From assembly GCA_003554685.1 (NCBI GenBank), contig PWHA01000330.1, positions 1 through 8,017 of the forward strand: DNA of 8,017 nt. The letters run 5' to 3'. Under the pieces are notes generated by a model, which made no database searches, was not told the origin of the DNA, and worked only from the letters and a program-made list of their open reading frames with translations. This stretch comes from Halanaerobiaceae bacterium (lineage in GTDB: Bacteria > Bacillota > Halanaerobiia > Halanaerobiales > Halarsenatibacteraceae). Both the position numbers and the translations under genes were made by a program. This document shows, in pieces, positions 1-6,282 of this stretch. Positions within the stretch are counted from its first letter, which is position 1. The number at the start of each line of letters is the position of its first letter.

Positions 1-1313
1 ATATACTGATTCTGGAAAAGGGAGAGGATATTGATGACAGGGTCTGCCCTATGAAGGAAAGGCCGGGAAGCGGCAGTGGCTGCTATTCCTGTTCTTCCTG
101 TGCCATAGTATCAGGCTGGGGAGGAGCAGGAGCCTTCAGTGATGGTAAATTAGCCCTGTCTGCTAATGTTGGCGGCAATCTGGAGGAATATATTGGCCGG
201 GAAGAGCTGGAGGCTCTGATCGATTATGCTGATAGCTGGTACCTTGAGTTTGGTGCTCCCGAGAGAATCTTTGGAGCTGATGAGAAAAAAATGGAAGAAT
301 TTCGGGATAGAGCTGTCAGAGCCGGACTAAAATTTATCCCGGCCCGTCTGCGTCATCTCGGCACCGGCCATACCCGGGAAGTTTTAAGAAATATGAGGGA
401 TTACCTGCTGGAAAAGGGAGTTGAAATTCAGGTTAAGTCCAAAGTAGAGGGAATTTTGCTGGCAGAGGAGAAAAGAAAAATTGCCGGAGTAAAACTGGAG
501 AATGGCAAAGAGCTGAGAGCTAATTATGTTTCAGTGGCACCGGGTCGGGAAAATTCCAGATGGCTGAAGGAACAGGTTAGAGATATGGGGCTGGAAACCA
601 GCCTGAATCCTGTCGATATCGGTGTCAGGGTCGAAACTCCTGCTGCCATAGCCCGGCCGCTGACAGAAAATCTTTATGAATCCAAGCTGATTTATCAGTC
701 TCCCACCTTTGATGACCGGGTGCGGACTTTCTGCACCTGCCCCCATGGTGAGGTCGTTAGTGAGAACAATCAGGGTTTAATAACCGTCAATGGGCACAGT
801 CATGCTGATATCAAAACGGAAAACACCAACTTTGCCCTGCTGGTCAGCAAAACCTTTACCGAACCCTTTAAGGAGCCCATTACCTATGGGCGGGCTATAG
901 CCAAACTGGCCAATCTTTTAGGCGGAGGGGTTTTAATTCAAAGGCTGGGGGATCTGCTCTCCGGCCGGCGTTCAACCCCGGCCAGAATTGAGCGCAGCAT
1001 TGTAGAACCCACCCTTAAAGAGGCTACCCCAGGTGATCTCAGCCTGGTTCTACCTCACCGCCACTTAACAGGGCTGATTGAGATGATTGAAGCCCTGGAT
1101 AAAATTGCCCCGCGTCTATATTCCCGAGATACACTGCTATACGGAGTTGAAGTGAAGTTTTATTCCTCCCGGCTGGCAGTTTCTGCTGATCTGGAAACAG
1201 CCATCAGAAATCTATTTGCTGGTGGTGATGGAGCAGGAATTACAAGGGGGTTGATGCAGGCTTCGGTTTCCGGACTGGTGATTGCCAGAGAGATAGCCTC
1301 CCGTCTGGATTAG
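1..1313 (+). CDS. FAD-dependent dehydrogenase-like protein (COG2509-type), 3' part
   Basis: Partial gene. The frame is open from base 3 (reading ILILEKGEDIDDRVCP) through the internal ATG at 51 to TAG at 1311-1313, so the true start lies left of the window, as does the expected N-terminal dinucleotide-binding GxGxxG. Numbering from the ATG at 51, the conserved stretch GWGGAGAFSDGKL is at 22-34, APGRENSRWL at 163-172, FCTCPHGEVV at 227-236, and the C-terminal flavin-binding signature AGGDGAGITRGL at about residues 391-402. These match uncharacterised FAD-dependent dehydrogenases of the COG2509 type; the substrate is unknown. Cysteines at -2, 11, 14 and 17, plus the pair 228/230, could hold an Fe-S cluster or be redox-active (inference). 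There is no signal peptide in the visible part, so it is probably cytoplasmic. The following gene is convergent (tRNA-Pro), so this is the last gene of its transcription unit. Family confidence is high, function low. Confidence 0.9.
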   Translation, partial: ILILEKGEDIDDRVCPMKERPGSGSGCYSCSSCAIVSGWGGAGAFSDGKLALSANVGGNLEEYIGREELEALIDYADSWYLEFGAPERIFGADEKKMEEFRDRAVRAGLKFIPARLRHLGTGHTREVLRNMRDYLLEKGVEIQVKSKVEGILLAEEKRKIAGVKLENGKELRANYVSVAPGRENSRWLKEQVRDMGLETSLNPVDIGVRVETPAAIARPLTENLYESKLIYQSPTFDDRVRTFCTCPHGEVVSENNQGLITVNGHSHADIKTENTNFALLVSKTFTEPFKEPITYGRAIAKLANLLGGGVLIQRLGDLLSGRRSTPARIERSIVEPTLKEATPGDLSLVLPHRHLTGLIEMIEALDKIAPRLYSRDTLLYGVEVKFYSSRLAVSADLETAIRNLFAGGDGAGITRGLMQASVSGLVIAREIASRLD

Positions 1314-1452
1314 CGGTAAATTATGGTTCTGCCGGATTTATTTAAAACTGCCGGGAAAGATAGTAATTTAGGAATTAAAAGATCAATATAATAATATAGA
1401 AAAGTTGATCAGACAGGGAAGTTGGAGAGAAAAATTTAAGGCAGAAAAAATA

Positions 1453-1492
1453 AAAGCCCCTGTCGCGGGAAAAGACGAGCGGCGGGGGTTTT
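1453..1492. terminator. Hairpin terminator between convergent genes
   Basis: Bases 1453-1466 pair with 1479-1492 around a 12-nt loop. In the + strand RNA the 14-bp stem is unbroken, with three G-U pairs (1456/1489, 1461/1484, 1463/1482), and ends in GGGGGUUUU. In the - strand RNA those three positions become mismatches, but the hairpin is followed by a better U tract (CTTTTATTTTTT on that strand). It lies about 140 nt past the FAD gene stop and about 90 nt past the 3' end of the tRNA, so it probably serves both. The + strand assignment is favoured by the stem and the - strand by the tail. Confidence 0.7.
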
Positions 1493-1583
1493 AAACTGCT
1501 TAATAATATAAATTATACCTTCCCTTAGCAGGATAAATCGCTGTATCAAAAAAAAATTACTGGTATTGGAGAGAAATAAAAAA

Positions 1584-1660
1584 TGGTCTGGCTACCGGGA
1601 TTTGAACCCGGGACCTCTTGCTCCCGAAGCAAGCGCGCTACCAAGCTGCGCCATAGCCAG
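1584..1660 (-). tRNA. tRNA-Pro (anticodon CGG)
   Basis: Read on the - strand this is a complete 77-nt cloverleaf with encoded CCA (1584-1586). The acceptor stem CTGGCTA (1654-1660) pairs perfectly with TAGCCAG (1588-1594), leaving A73. The D arm has GCGC/GCGC around AGCTTGGTA. The anticodon stem CTTGC/GCAAG encloses loop TTCGGGA, giving anticodon CGG (bases 1624-1626), which decodes CCG proline codons. The variable loop is AGGTC, and the T arm is CCGGG/CCCGG with loop TTCAAAT. The C1-G72 pair and G37 are typical of bacterial tRNA-Pro. It is a single tRNA gene, not part of an array, and is convergent with the FAD gene. Confidence 0.97.
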
Positions 1661-1677
1661 ACTTCATATTGACCTTA

Positions 1678-1706
1678 ATTATATCATAAGCCCTCCCTTA
1701 GCACAA
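1678..1706 (-). promoter_or_regulatory. Sigma-A-type promoter of tRNA-Pro
   Basis: On the - strand, TTGTGC (1706-1701) is followed after 17 nt by a perfect TATAAT (1683-1678). Transcription would begin near 1671, about 10 nt before the mature tRNA 5' end at 1660. Spacing and -10 match the housekeeping consensus; the -35 matches mainly in TTG. Confidence 0.75.
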
Positions 1707-1756
1707 GCAGGTTAGTGGTATTTTCAGCAGCAAGAATAATCGATATTAAAGATGTT

Positions 1757-1801
1757 GAAATTACTAATTTCGACAGTTTGGGGCAAATTTTATAAAACTG
1801 T
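1757..1801. repeat. Pair of short inverted repeats of unknown role
   Basis: Two perfect inverted repeats lie side by side: GAAATT (1757-1762) against AATTTC (1766-1771) with a 3-nt gap, and ACAGTTT (1773-1779) against AAACTGT (1795-1801) with a 15-nt gap. They lie between the tRNA promoter and the binding-protein relic. No U tract follows on either strand, so this is not an ordinary terminator. They could be fold-back remnants, or chance in AT-rich DNA. Confidence 0.4.
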
Positions 1802-1847
1802 GAAGAATTCTGATAGCTCTTGAGATGAAAAAGTATTTTTGGTATAA

Positions 1848-2087
1848 TTTTATACTGAAATTCTGGCCTATGAACTGGGACAGCTTGGAATCGAAATCGA
1901 TGTTAATATTGAAGAATGGGGTGCTTTTCTGGATAGAATTTACGATATCGATGAGTATGAGATTTTCATCCTGGGCTGGGCCGGACAGATTGATCCCGAC
2001 AGGGCTTCTTACCGTCAGTTTTATAGTGAAGGTACAACCAATCATATTAACTTTGAAGATGAGCGGATGGATGAACTTTACATATAA
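1848..2087 (+). pseudogene. Remnant of a family-5 ABC substrate-binding protein gene
   Basis: The stretch 1854-2078 translates, without stop or frameshift, into a protein segment that aligns without gaps to residues 361-435 of the intact binding protein encoded at 2268-3782. By hand count about 55 of 75 residues are identical, including EEWGAFLDRIYD and DPDRASYRQF. Most changes are conservative (I/L, V/I, D/E), so it descends from a once-functional, already diverged paralogue rather than a fresh copy. Similarity ends abruptly on both sides: TAA at 1845-1847 closes the frame upstream, and TAA at 2085-2087 follows immediately downstream. There is no ATG, GTG or TTG in frame before 2067 and no Shine-Dalgarno site, so it is not expected to be translated. 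The signal peptide, N-lobe and C-terminus are missing. It lies in the same orientation as the intact gene, between it and the tRNA. An overlapping 96-codon ATG frame at 1825-2115 is only the shadow of this relic. Confidence 0.88.
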
Positions 2088-2190
2088 AAAATTAAAAAAA
2101 ACAATTAAAAATTAGTATAATTAATTTGAAAAACAAAAATAATTAAAAAATTAAAATAATAAATTAATTAATTGAATAAAACTCTGCATA
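2088..2190. other. Extremely AT-rich low-complexity tract
   Basis: About 100 bp made almost only of A and T, with repeated AATTAA and TTAAAA words and very few G or C. It begins exactly where the binding-protein relic ends and finishes just before the -35 of the intact gene. It is non-coding. It may act as an A/T-rich upstream context for that promoter, or be debris filling a deletion. No defined site can be named. Confidence 0.6.
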
Positions 2191-2192
2191 TC

Positions 2193-2222
2193 TTGACTTT
2201 GATATTACCTGCGTGGTATAAT
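2193..2222 (+). promoter_or_regulatory. Strong sigma-A promoter of the binding protein gene
   Basis: TTGACT (2193-2198), an 18-nt spacer and a perfect TATAAT (2217-2222). TG at 2214-2215 adds an extended -10 (TGnTATAAT). The start point should be near 2229, giving a leader of about 39 nt. The Shine-Dalgarno AGGAGGG at 2253-2259 sits 8 nt before the ATG. All elements are near consensus, consistent with high expression. Confidence 0.85.
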
Positions 2223-2267
2223 CTAGTAGCAAGCTATTTCCTTAAAATATAGAGGAGGGTTAATTAA

Positions 2268-3782
2268 ATGAAGCAAACTTTTATTGGTAAGGCTCTTGTT
2301 CTTATGCTGGTTCTGGCCTTTGTTTTTGCTGGCAGTGCCGGGGTTGCTGCTGAAACGCTGGTTATTGGTCAGGGAGCAGATGCTCCGGGTCTCCATACCC
2401 TGGTAGAGGTTGATATTCCAGCCTTTGAACGGATTAACTTAATCAGCGAGCCGCTCTTTGTAATTGATTATGACCTGAGTCTGAAGCCCGGACTGGCTAC
2501 TGACTGGGAAATTAGTGACGATGCCATGAGAATCGATGTTGAACTGAGAGAAGGAGTCCTCTGGCACAATGGTGATGAGTTTACCGCCAGAGACGTTGCC
2601 TATACCTTTGAGTGGATTCTGGATGAAACCACTGAAGCAGCCAACCGGGACCTTTTTGCTGCCATCGATGAAATTGAGATTATCGATGACTACAATGTTG
2701 TCTTTCACCTTTCCGAGCCCTACACCTTCCTGGCCAACAATATGGCCCGGGTAGGAGTTATTCCCGCTGACTATCACGAAGAAGTCGGTTATCAGGAATT
2801 CCGTCTTAATCCAGTAGGAACAGGGCCCTACATGCATGATGAGTGGGCAGAAGATGACTTCCATCGTCTGGTAGCCTTTGATGATTACTGGGGTGGAACT
2901 CCAAATTTCTCCGAGATTATGTTCCGTCCCATTCCTGAGGATGCTTCCCGTCTACTGGCTTTAGAGGCTGGAGAAATTGACATGTATCAGGGCGGGGTAG
3001 TTCCCGATGAGATTGATCGCCTGGAAGCAGATGAAAATGTAGCTGTCTATCGTACCGGGGGAACCGGTTATTCCTATGCCGGTTTTAATAATAATGTCGT
3101 TACCGATAGGAATCTGAGACTGGCAATTTCTCATCTGGTTAATAGAGAAGCAATTGTTGAGCATGTTATGAATGGCATAGGAATGCCAGGAAATAGCCAG
3201 ATGACTCCTGATATGTTCCATTTTAATTTTGAACTGGATTATATCAGCTATGATCCGGCCGTGGCTCAGGAGTATCTGGATCAGGTTGAAGAGATGCCTG
3301 AACAGCTGAGAATCTTCACCAATGAAAACCCGGTTAGAATGCAGATTGCTGAAATTATGGCCTATGAAATCGAGCAACTGGGTATAGATGTACAGGTAAC
3401 CATTGAAGAATGGGGGGCCTTCCTGGACAGGATTTATGATACCGATGACTATGAAATCTTTATCCTGGGCTGGGGCGGTCAGGTCGATCCCGACAGGGCT
3501 TCATACCGTCAATTCCACCGGGATGGTACTGCCAATCACATTAACTTTGAACATGACAGAGCCACCGAGCTGGTTGAAAGGGGCAGGGCTGTTGATCCCA
3601 ACTCTGAAGAGTCCCGGGAGATCTACTGGGAACTTCAGGAAATTCTCCTTGAAGAACAGCCTAAGATGTTCATTAATTATACCGAAGAGGTGGCACTGGT
3701 ACAGCCTCAATTTGAAGGCTTTAGAGTTCATCCCTGCTCGGCCAATGCCTGGCTGCAGGTTGTATTTGATGTGACCAGATAA
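2268..3782 (+). CDS. ABC transporter substrate-binding protein, family 5 (peptide/nickel type)
   Basis: A secreted solute-binding protein of 504 residues, the usual size for the SBP_bac_5 (DppA/OppA/NikA-like) family, that would deliver a ligand to the DppB/DppC-type permeases encoded at 4141-5995. Residues 1-28 are a Sec signal peptide: basic start, hydrophobic core 9-20 and likely cleavage after VAA (26-28). There is no lipobox cysteine, and the only cysteine is C490. The family signature region, from VELREGVLWHNGDEFTARDV on, is at 91-110. NPVGTGPY (181-188), AFDDYWGG (203-210) and the LAISHLVNREAI stretch (285-296) are also typical. The mature protein is rich in D and E, as in salt-adapted organisms. 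Start is the ATG at 2268, after AGGAGGG. It is transcribed alone, between its own promoter and the terminator at 3846-3885. The ligand cannot be told from sequence; peptides are the default guess, other small solutes are possible. Confidence 0.95.
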   Translation: MKQTFIGKALVLMLVLAFVFAGSAGVAAETLVIGQGADAPGLHTLVEVDIPAFERINLISEPLFVIDYDLSLKPGLATDWEISDDAMRIDVELREGVLWHNGDEFTARDVAYTFEWILDETTEAANRDLFAAIDEIEIIDDYNVVFHLSEPYTFLANNMARVGVIPADYHEEVGYQEFRLNPVGTGPYMHDEWAEDDFHRLVAFDDYWGGTPNFSEIMFRPIPEDASRLLALEAGEIDMYQGGVVPDEIDRLEADENVAVYRTGGTGYSYAGFNNNVVTDRNLRLAISHLVNREAIVEHVMNGIGMPGNSQMTPDMFHFNFELDYISYDPAVAQEYLDQVEEMPEQLRIFTNENPVRMQIAEIMAYEIEQLGIDVQVTIEEWGAFLDRIYDTDDYEIFILGWGGQVDPDRASYRQFHRDGTANHINFEHDRATELVERGRAVDPNSEESREIYWELQEILLEEQPKMFINYTEEVALVQPQFEGFRVHPCSANAWLQVVFDVTR

Positions 3783-3845
3783 CAGTCAGCTGATTGTTTC
3801 AAGAATCTTCCAAGCTTTAAAGGCAGTTAAAGCAATTGTCTATCA

Positions 3846-3885
3846 GCTAAAACACCGGCTCTGCCGGTGTTTTAGCCTTATTTTT
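3846..3885 (+). terminator. Intrinsic terminator after the binding protein gene
   Basis: A perfect 14-bp stem, GCTAAAACACCGGC (3846-3859) against GCCGGTGTTTTAGC (3863-3876), closes on a 3-nt loop and is followed by CTTATTTTT. It lies 64 nt after the stop codon. It should largely separate transcription of the binding protein from that of the permeases. The stem is symmetric enough to stop - strand transcripts too, but no - strand gene is nearby. Confidence 0.92.
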
Positions 3886-4035
3886 GATTGAATTATTATG
3901 TATTATTTCTAATTGATATAAGCAATCGGTCTGATATTTTTTATTATTTTAATATTTACCAGGTTTATTTGTTCGTAAAGTTGTTGTTACTTTTTTAAAC
4001 CGGTGATAAAGCCTGACTAAACTAAATAAAAGGGC

Positions 4036-4059
4036 ACCTGTTTTAACAGGTAATTTTTT
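4036..4059 (+). terminator. Small hairpin with T run, possible second terminator or leader attenuator
   Basis: ACCTGT (4036-4041) pairs with ACAGGT (4046-4051) around TTTA, followed by AATTTTTT. The stem is only 6 bp, so it is a weak terminator. It may back up the terminator at 3846, or, if the permease promoter lies upstream of it, act in the permease leader. Confidence 0.5.
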
Positions 4060-4063
4060 GATG

Positions 4064-4100
4064 ATATTATTTCTTTAATCAAATATTATTTCTTTAATCA
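4064..4100. repeat. 18-bp tandem direct repeat (period 19)
   Basis: ATATTATTTCTTTAATCA occurs at 4064-4081 and identically at 4083-4100, separated by one A. The copies lie just upstream of the permease Shine-Dalgarno site. Perfect identity suggests a recent local duplication. It could instead be a double binding site, but the unit is not palindromic. Confidence 0.85.
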
Positions 4101-4140
4101 TCCATAAACATTTCTAACAGGAAGGAGTTCGAAGGAATTT

Positions 4141-5124
4141 ATGTCTAAATATATCATTAGACGCCTGCTTAACCTGATACTCATTTTACTGGGAGTATCC
4201 ATTATAGTTTTTATGCTGGTTTATCTGGCTCCCGGTGATCCTATCAGGATTATGCTGGGAGAAGATGCCAGTCCGGCAGAGGTAGAGAGGTTGAGAGAAG
4301 TTTATGGACTGGATCGACCGGTTCATATTCAGTATGGAATGTGGCTGGGCAATGTGCTGAGGGGTGATCTGGGTACTTCAATCCGGCAGGGACGTCCTGT
4401 TACGACTTTGATTATGAACCGGCTGGGGGCAACCTTTGAGCTGGGTTTTGCCTCGCTTATTATCGCGGTCGTGATTTCGATACCGCTGGGAGTGCTGGCC
4501 GCCTTAAAGCATTCCAGCTGGCTGGATTTCACAACAATGGTGGTAGCCTTGATCGGAATTTCCATGCCCGGATTTTGGTTAGCTTTAATGCTGTTAACCC
4601 ATGTGGCGCTCCATGTTGAATTTTTTCCTCTTTTCGGGAGAGGGGCTTCCTTTGTTGGGGGATTTTTCCAGCTTCTCACGGAAGGAAGTTTTACAGAACT
4701 CTACGATGCCTTTCGCTATGTGCTGTTACCGGCCTTTTCTCTGGGAACAGCATCGGCTGCTCTGCTGACCAGGCTGACCCGCTCCAGCATGCTTGATGTG
4801 CTGAGGCTGGATTATATTAGAACGGCCCGTTCCAAGGGACTGGGAGAGAGAGTGGTTGTTTTCAAACACGCTCTGAGAAATGCCCTGCTTCCGGTTGTAA
4901 CCGTACTGGGACTGCAGCTGGGTGTTTTGCTGGGAGGAGCAGTTATTACCGAAACCGTCTTTGCCTGGCCGGGAATAGGCAGGTTGATTGTTAACTCCAT
5001 CAGTCAACGGGATTTTCCCATCATTCAGGCCGGAACTCTGATGCTGGCCACAGGTTTTACCGTCATCAATTTGCTTGTTGATCTCAGTTATGCCTGGCTT
5101 AATCCCCGGATTAGATACGATTGA
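4141..5124 (+). CDS. ABC transporter permease, DppB/OppB type
   Basis: Membrane subunit of 327 residues, normal length for the family, forming half of the channel of a peptide/nickel-type importer. About six membrane segments can be read near residues 9-29, 99-121, 131-152, 192-210, 248-270 and 296-318. Family signatures are APGDP (30-34), YGLDRP (55-60), GDLGTS (75-80), the ATPase-contacting EAA loop DYIRTARSKGL (224-234) continuing into KHALRNALLPVVT (242-254), and ETVFAWPGIGRL (271-282). The ATG at 4141 is the only in-frame start nearby. It has two Shine-Dalgarno-like sites, AAGGAG at 4122-4127 (13 nt away) and AAGGA at 4132-4136 (4 nt away), neither ideally spaced. The second permease follows after 28 nt, so the two are probably one transcript. 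No ATPase gene is adjacent. The assignment as permease is secure; the transported ligand is unknown, so I give no gene symbol. Confidence 0.95.
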   Translation: MSKYIIRRLLNLILILLGVSIIVFMLVYLAPGDPIRIMLGEDASPAEVERLREVYGLDRPVHIQYGMWLGNVLRGDLGTSIRQGRPVTTLIMNRLGATFELGFASLIIAVVISIPLGVLAALKHSSWLDFTTMVVALIGISMPGFWLALMLLTHVALHVEFFPLFGRGASFVGGFFQLLTEGSFTELYDAFRYVLLPAFSLGTASAALLTRLTRSSMLDVLRLDYIRTARSKGLGERVVVFKHALRNALLPVVTVLGLQLGVLLGGAVITETVFAWPGIGRLIVNSISQRDFPIIQAGTLMLATGFTVINLLVDLSYAWLNPRIRYD

Positions 5125-5152
5125 TTTACTGCAAGGGAGGACTTAAATAACA

Positions 5153-5995
5153 ATGGATAAGAAGAAAAAATTTTTAAACAGCAAACAGGCTGTTGTGGGG
5201 CTGATATTGATTGGAATAATGGTTTTAATTGCTATTTTTGCCTATCAGATAGCTCCCCATGATCCCTACGAGCAGAATCTCATTCTGCGCTACCAGTCTC
5301 CCGGAGGAATCGGGGGAGAATATATTTTGGGAACAGATAATCTAGGCCGCTGTCTTTTAAGCCGGCTGATTGTGGGTACCCGGATCTCACTGCTGGTTGG
5401 TTTTGTGGCAGTGGGCGGCTCGCTGATTACCGGTTTGATACTGGGAGCCCTGGCCGGTTATATCGGCGGCTGGATCGATGAGACTATTATGAGACTCATG
5501 GATGTAATTCTGGCCTTTCCGGCTATTCTGCTGGCAATTTTTATTGTAGCCGTGCTGGGGCCGGGAGTGGTAAATGCCATGTTTGCCATTGCTATAGTGA
5601 GAATTCCCTCGATGGCCCGGGTTACCCGGAGTCAGGTGCTGGGGCTCAAAGAAGAGGAATTTGTCGAAGCAGCTCAGGCAATTGGGGCTTCCAACTTTAA
5701 AATTCTCTTTGTTCATATCCTGATGAATGGTTTTGCCCCCATGATGGTTATTGCCACTCTGGGTATGGGAACAGCAATTGTAACTGAAGCTGGCTTAAGC
5801 TTTCTGGGGCTGGGTGCTCAGCCTCCGGTTATCAGCTGGGGTCGGATGCTGGCCAGTGCCCGTGATGCTCTGAGAAGCGCTCCCCATGTTACCACCTACT
5901 CCGGAATGGCCATTGTGCTGGCCGTGCTGGGCTTTAACTTGCTGGGTGATGGCCTGAGGGATGTCTTTGATCCCAAACTGGGCAAAAATAGATAA
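5153..5995 (+). CDS. ABC transporter permease, DppC/OppC type
   Basis: Second membrane subunit (280 residues, usual family length), partner of the permease encoded at 4141-5124. It has an N-terminal membrane segment near 13-33, then a periplasmic loop with the family motif GTDNLGRCLLSRL (60-72), and further segments near 79-104, 117-137, 186-208 and 241-256. The EAA loop, which contacts the ATPase, contains FVEAAQAIGAS (160-170). AGLSFLGLG (203-211) followed by ISWGRML (217-223) and the C-terminal DGLRDVFDPKL (256-266) are typical. In the GTDxxGRD motif most relatives have aspartate where this protein has C67, a small oddity. The ATG at 5153 follows AAGGGAGGA at 5133-5141. The stop at 5993-5995 is followed by non-coding DNA and not by the DppD/DppF ATPases usually found in such operons. 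Confidence 0.95.
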   Translation: MDKKKKFLNSKQAVVGLILIGIMVLIAIFAYQIAPHDPYEQNLILRYQSPGGIGGEYILGTDNLGRCLLSRLIVGTRISLLVGFVAVGGSLITGLILGALAGYIGGWIDETIMRLMDVILAFPAILLAIFIVAVLGPGVVNAMFAIAIVRIPSMARVTRSQVLGLKEEEFVEAAQAIGASNFKILFVHILMNGFAPMMVIATLGMGTAIVTEAGLSFLGLGAQPPVISWGRMLASARDALRSAPHVTTYSGMAIVLAVLGFNLLGDGLRDVFDPKLGKNR

Positions 5996-6074
5996 AGTGG
6001 AAGATTACAGTATAGACAGTATAATTATTAAGAAAAATATTATAAGAGAACGTTAGTTAATTATAGAGATTTTT

Positions 6075-6110
6075 AGAGAATTACAGTAATAGAGAGAATT
6101 ACAGTAATAG
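6075..6110. repeat. 18-bp perfect tandem duplication
   Basis: AGAGAATTACAGTAATAG is present at 6075-6092 and again, directly abutting, at 6093-6110. A related word, ATTACAGTATAG, occurs at 6004-6015, hinting at an older and now decayed copy. The repeat is non-coding and lies after the permease gene. Confidence 0.9.
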
Positions 6111-6177
6111 ATAGAAATAAATAGAATGCGCTTGTAAAGTATTAGCAGAGAATGGATAAGGAGCAGGAAATATCTAA

Positions 6178-6207
6178 AGCAAAAAGAAAAACAGCAAAAA
6201 GAAAAAC
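6178..6207. repeat. 15-bp perfect tandem duplication in an A-rich tract
   Basis: AGCAAAAAGAAAAAC is repeated head to tail at 6178-6192 and 6193-6207, followed by two degenerate copies up to about 6227. The + strand is almost pure purine here. It lies within a 29-codon ATG frame (6152-6241) that is very rich in K and R but has no Shine-Dalgarno site; I regard that frame as accidental. Confidence 0.85.
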
Positions 6208-6236
6208 AAAAAGGAAAAGCAAAAAAATAAACAGTG

Positions 6237-6272
6237 ATTAATTGCCCCCTGGGTTGACAGGGGGCAATTAAT
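6237..6272. repeat. 15-bp inverted repeat: terminator-like hairpin or operator
   Basis: ATTAATTGCCCCCTG (6237-6251) is a perfect inverted match to CAGGGGGCAATTAAT (6258-6272), with loop GGTTGA. The RNA hairpin would be very stable, but no U run follows on the + strand, so termination efficiency is doubtful. On the DNA level it covers the -35 and spacer of the hisZ promoter, a position suited to an operator. Either role, or both, is possible. Confidence 0.75.
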
Positions 6273-6282
6273 ATGCTATATT
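6254..6282 (+). promoter_or_regulatory. Near-consensus sigma-A promoter of the hisZ-hisG operon
   Basis: A perfect TTGACA (6254-6259), a 17-nt spacer and TATATT (6277-6282, five of six consensus positions), with TG at 6274-6275 forming an extended -10. Transcription would start near 6289, giving a hisZ leader of about 160 nt. The -35 lies in the loop and right arm of the 15-bp inverted repeat at 6237-6272. A second inverted repeat, CTTTAGT/ACTAAAG (6283-6289 and 6300-6306), lies at the start point. A biosynthetic promoter this strong would be expected to be held in check. Confidence 0.8.

Larger units (their letters stand above)
3783..4140. other. Intergenic region between binding protein and permeases
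   Basis: 358 bp without a gene. It holds a strong terminator at 3846-3885, a smaller hairpin with T run at 4036-4059, and a 19-bp-period duplication at 4064-4100. No convincing promoter for the permeases is visible. The best candidate is TTGTTA (3984-3989), 17 nt, TAAAGC (4007-4012) with TG at 4004-4005, which matches the -10 consensus in only three of six positions. If it is used, the hairpin at 4036 would lie in the permease leader. Confidence 0.6.

Noticed and set aside
1323..1391. A 22-codon ATG frame after the FAD gene
   Set aside because: No ribosome binding site, no recognisable sequence, and it lies in the 3' untranslated stretch before a terminator.
1825..2115. A 96-codon ATG frame overlapping the binding-protein relic
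   Set aside because: It is the same shadow frame that also stays open inside the intact binding protein gene (3403-3774). It has no Shine-Dalgarno site, and the biologically meaningful frame here is the relic's.
4058..4089. Promoter TTGATG with TATTAT for the permeases
   Set aside because: The spacer would be 20 nt, outside the workable range, and the -10 lies within the duplicated AT-rich unit.
6152..6241. A 29-codon ATG frame encoding a very K/R-rich peptide
   Set aside because: No Shine-Dalgarno site or clear promoter. The composition is explained by the A-rich 15-bp tandem repeat, and the stop falls inside the inverted repeat at 6237. Probably chance.
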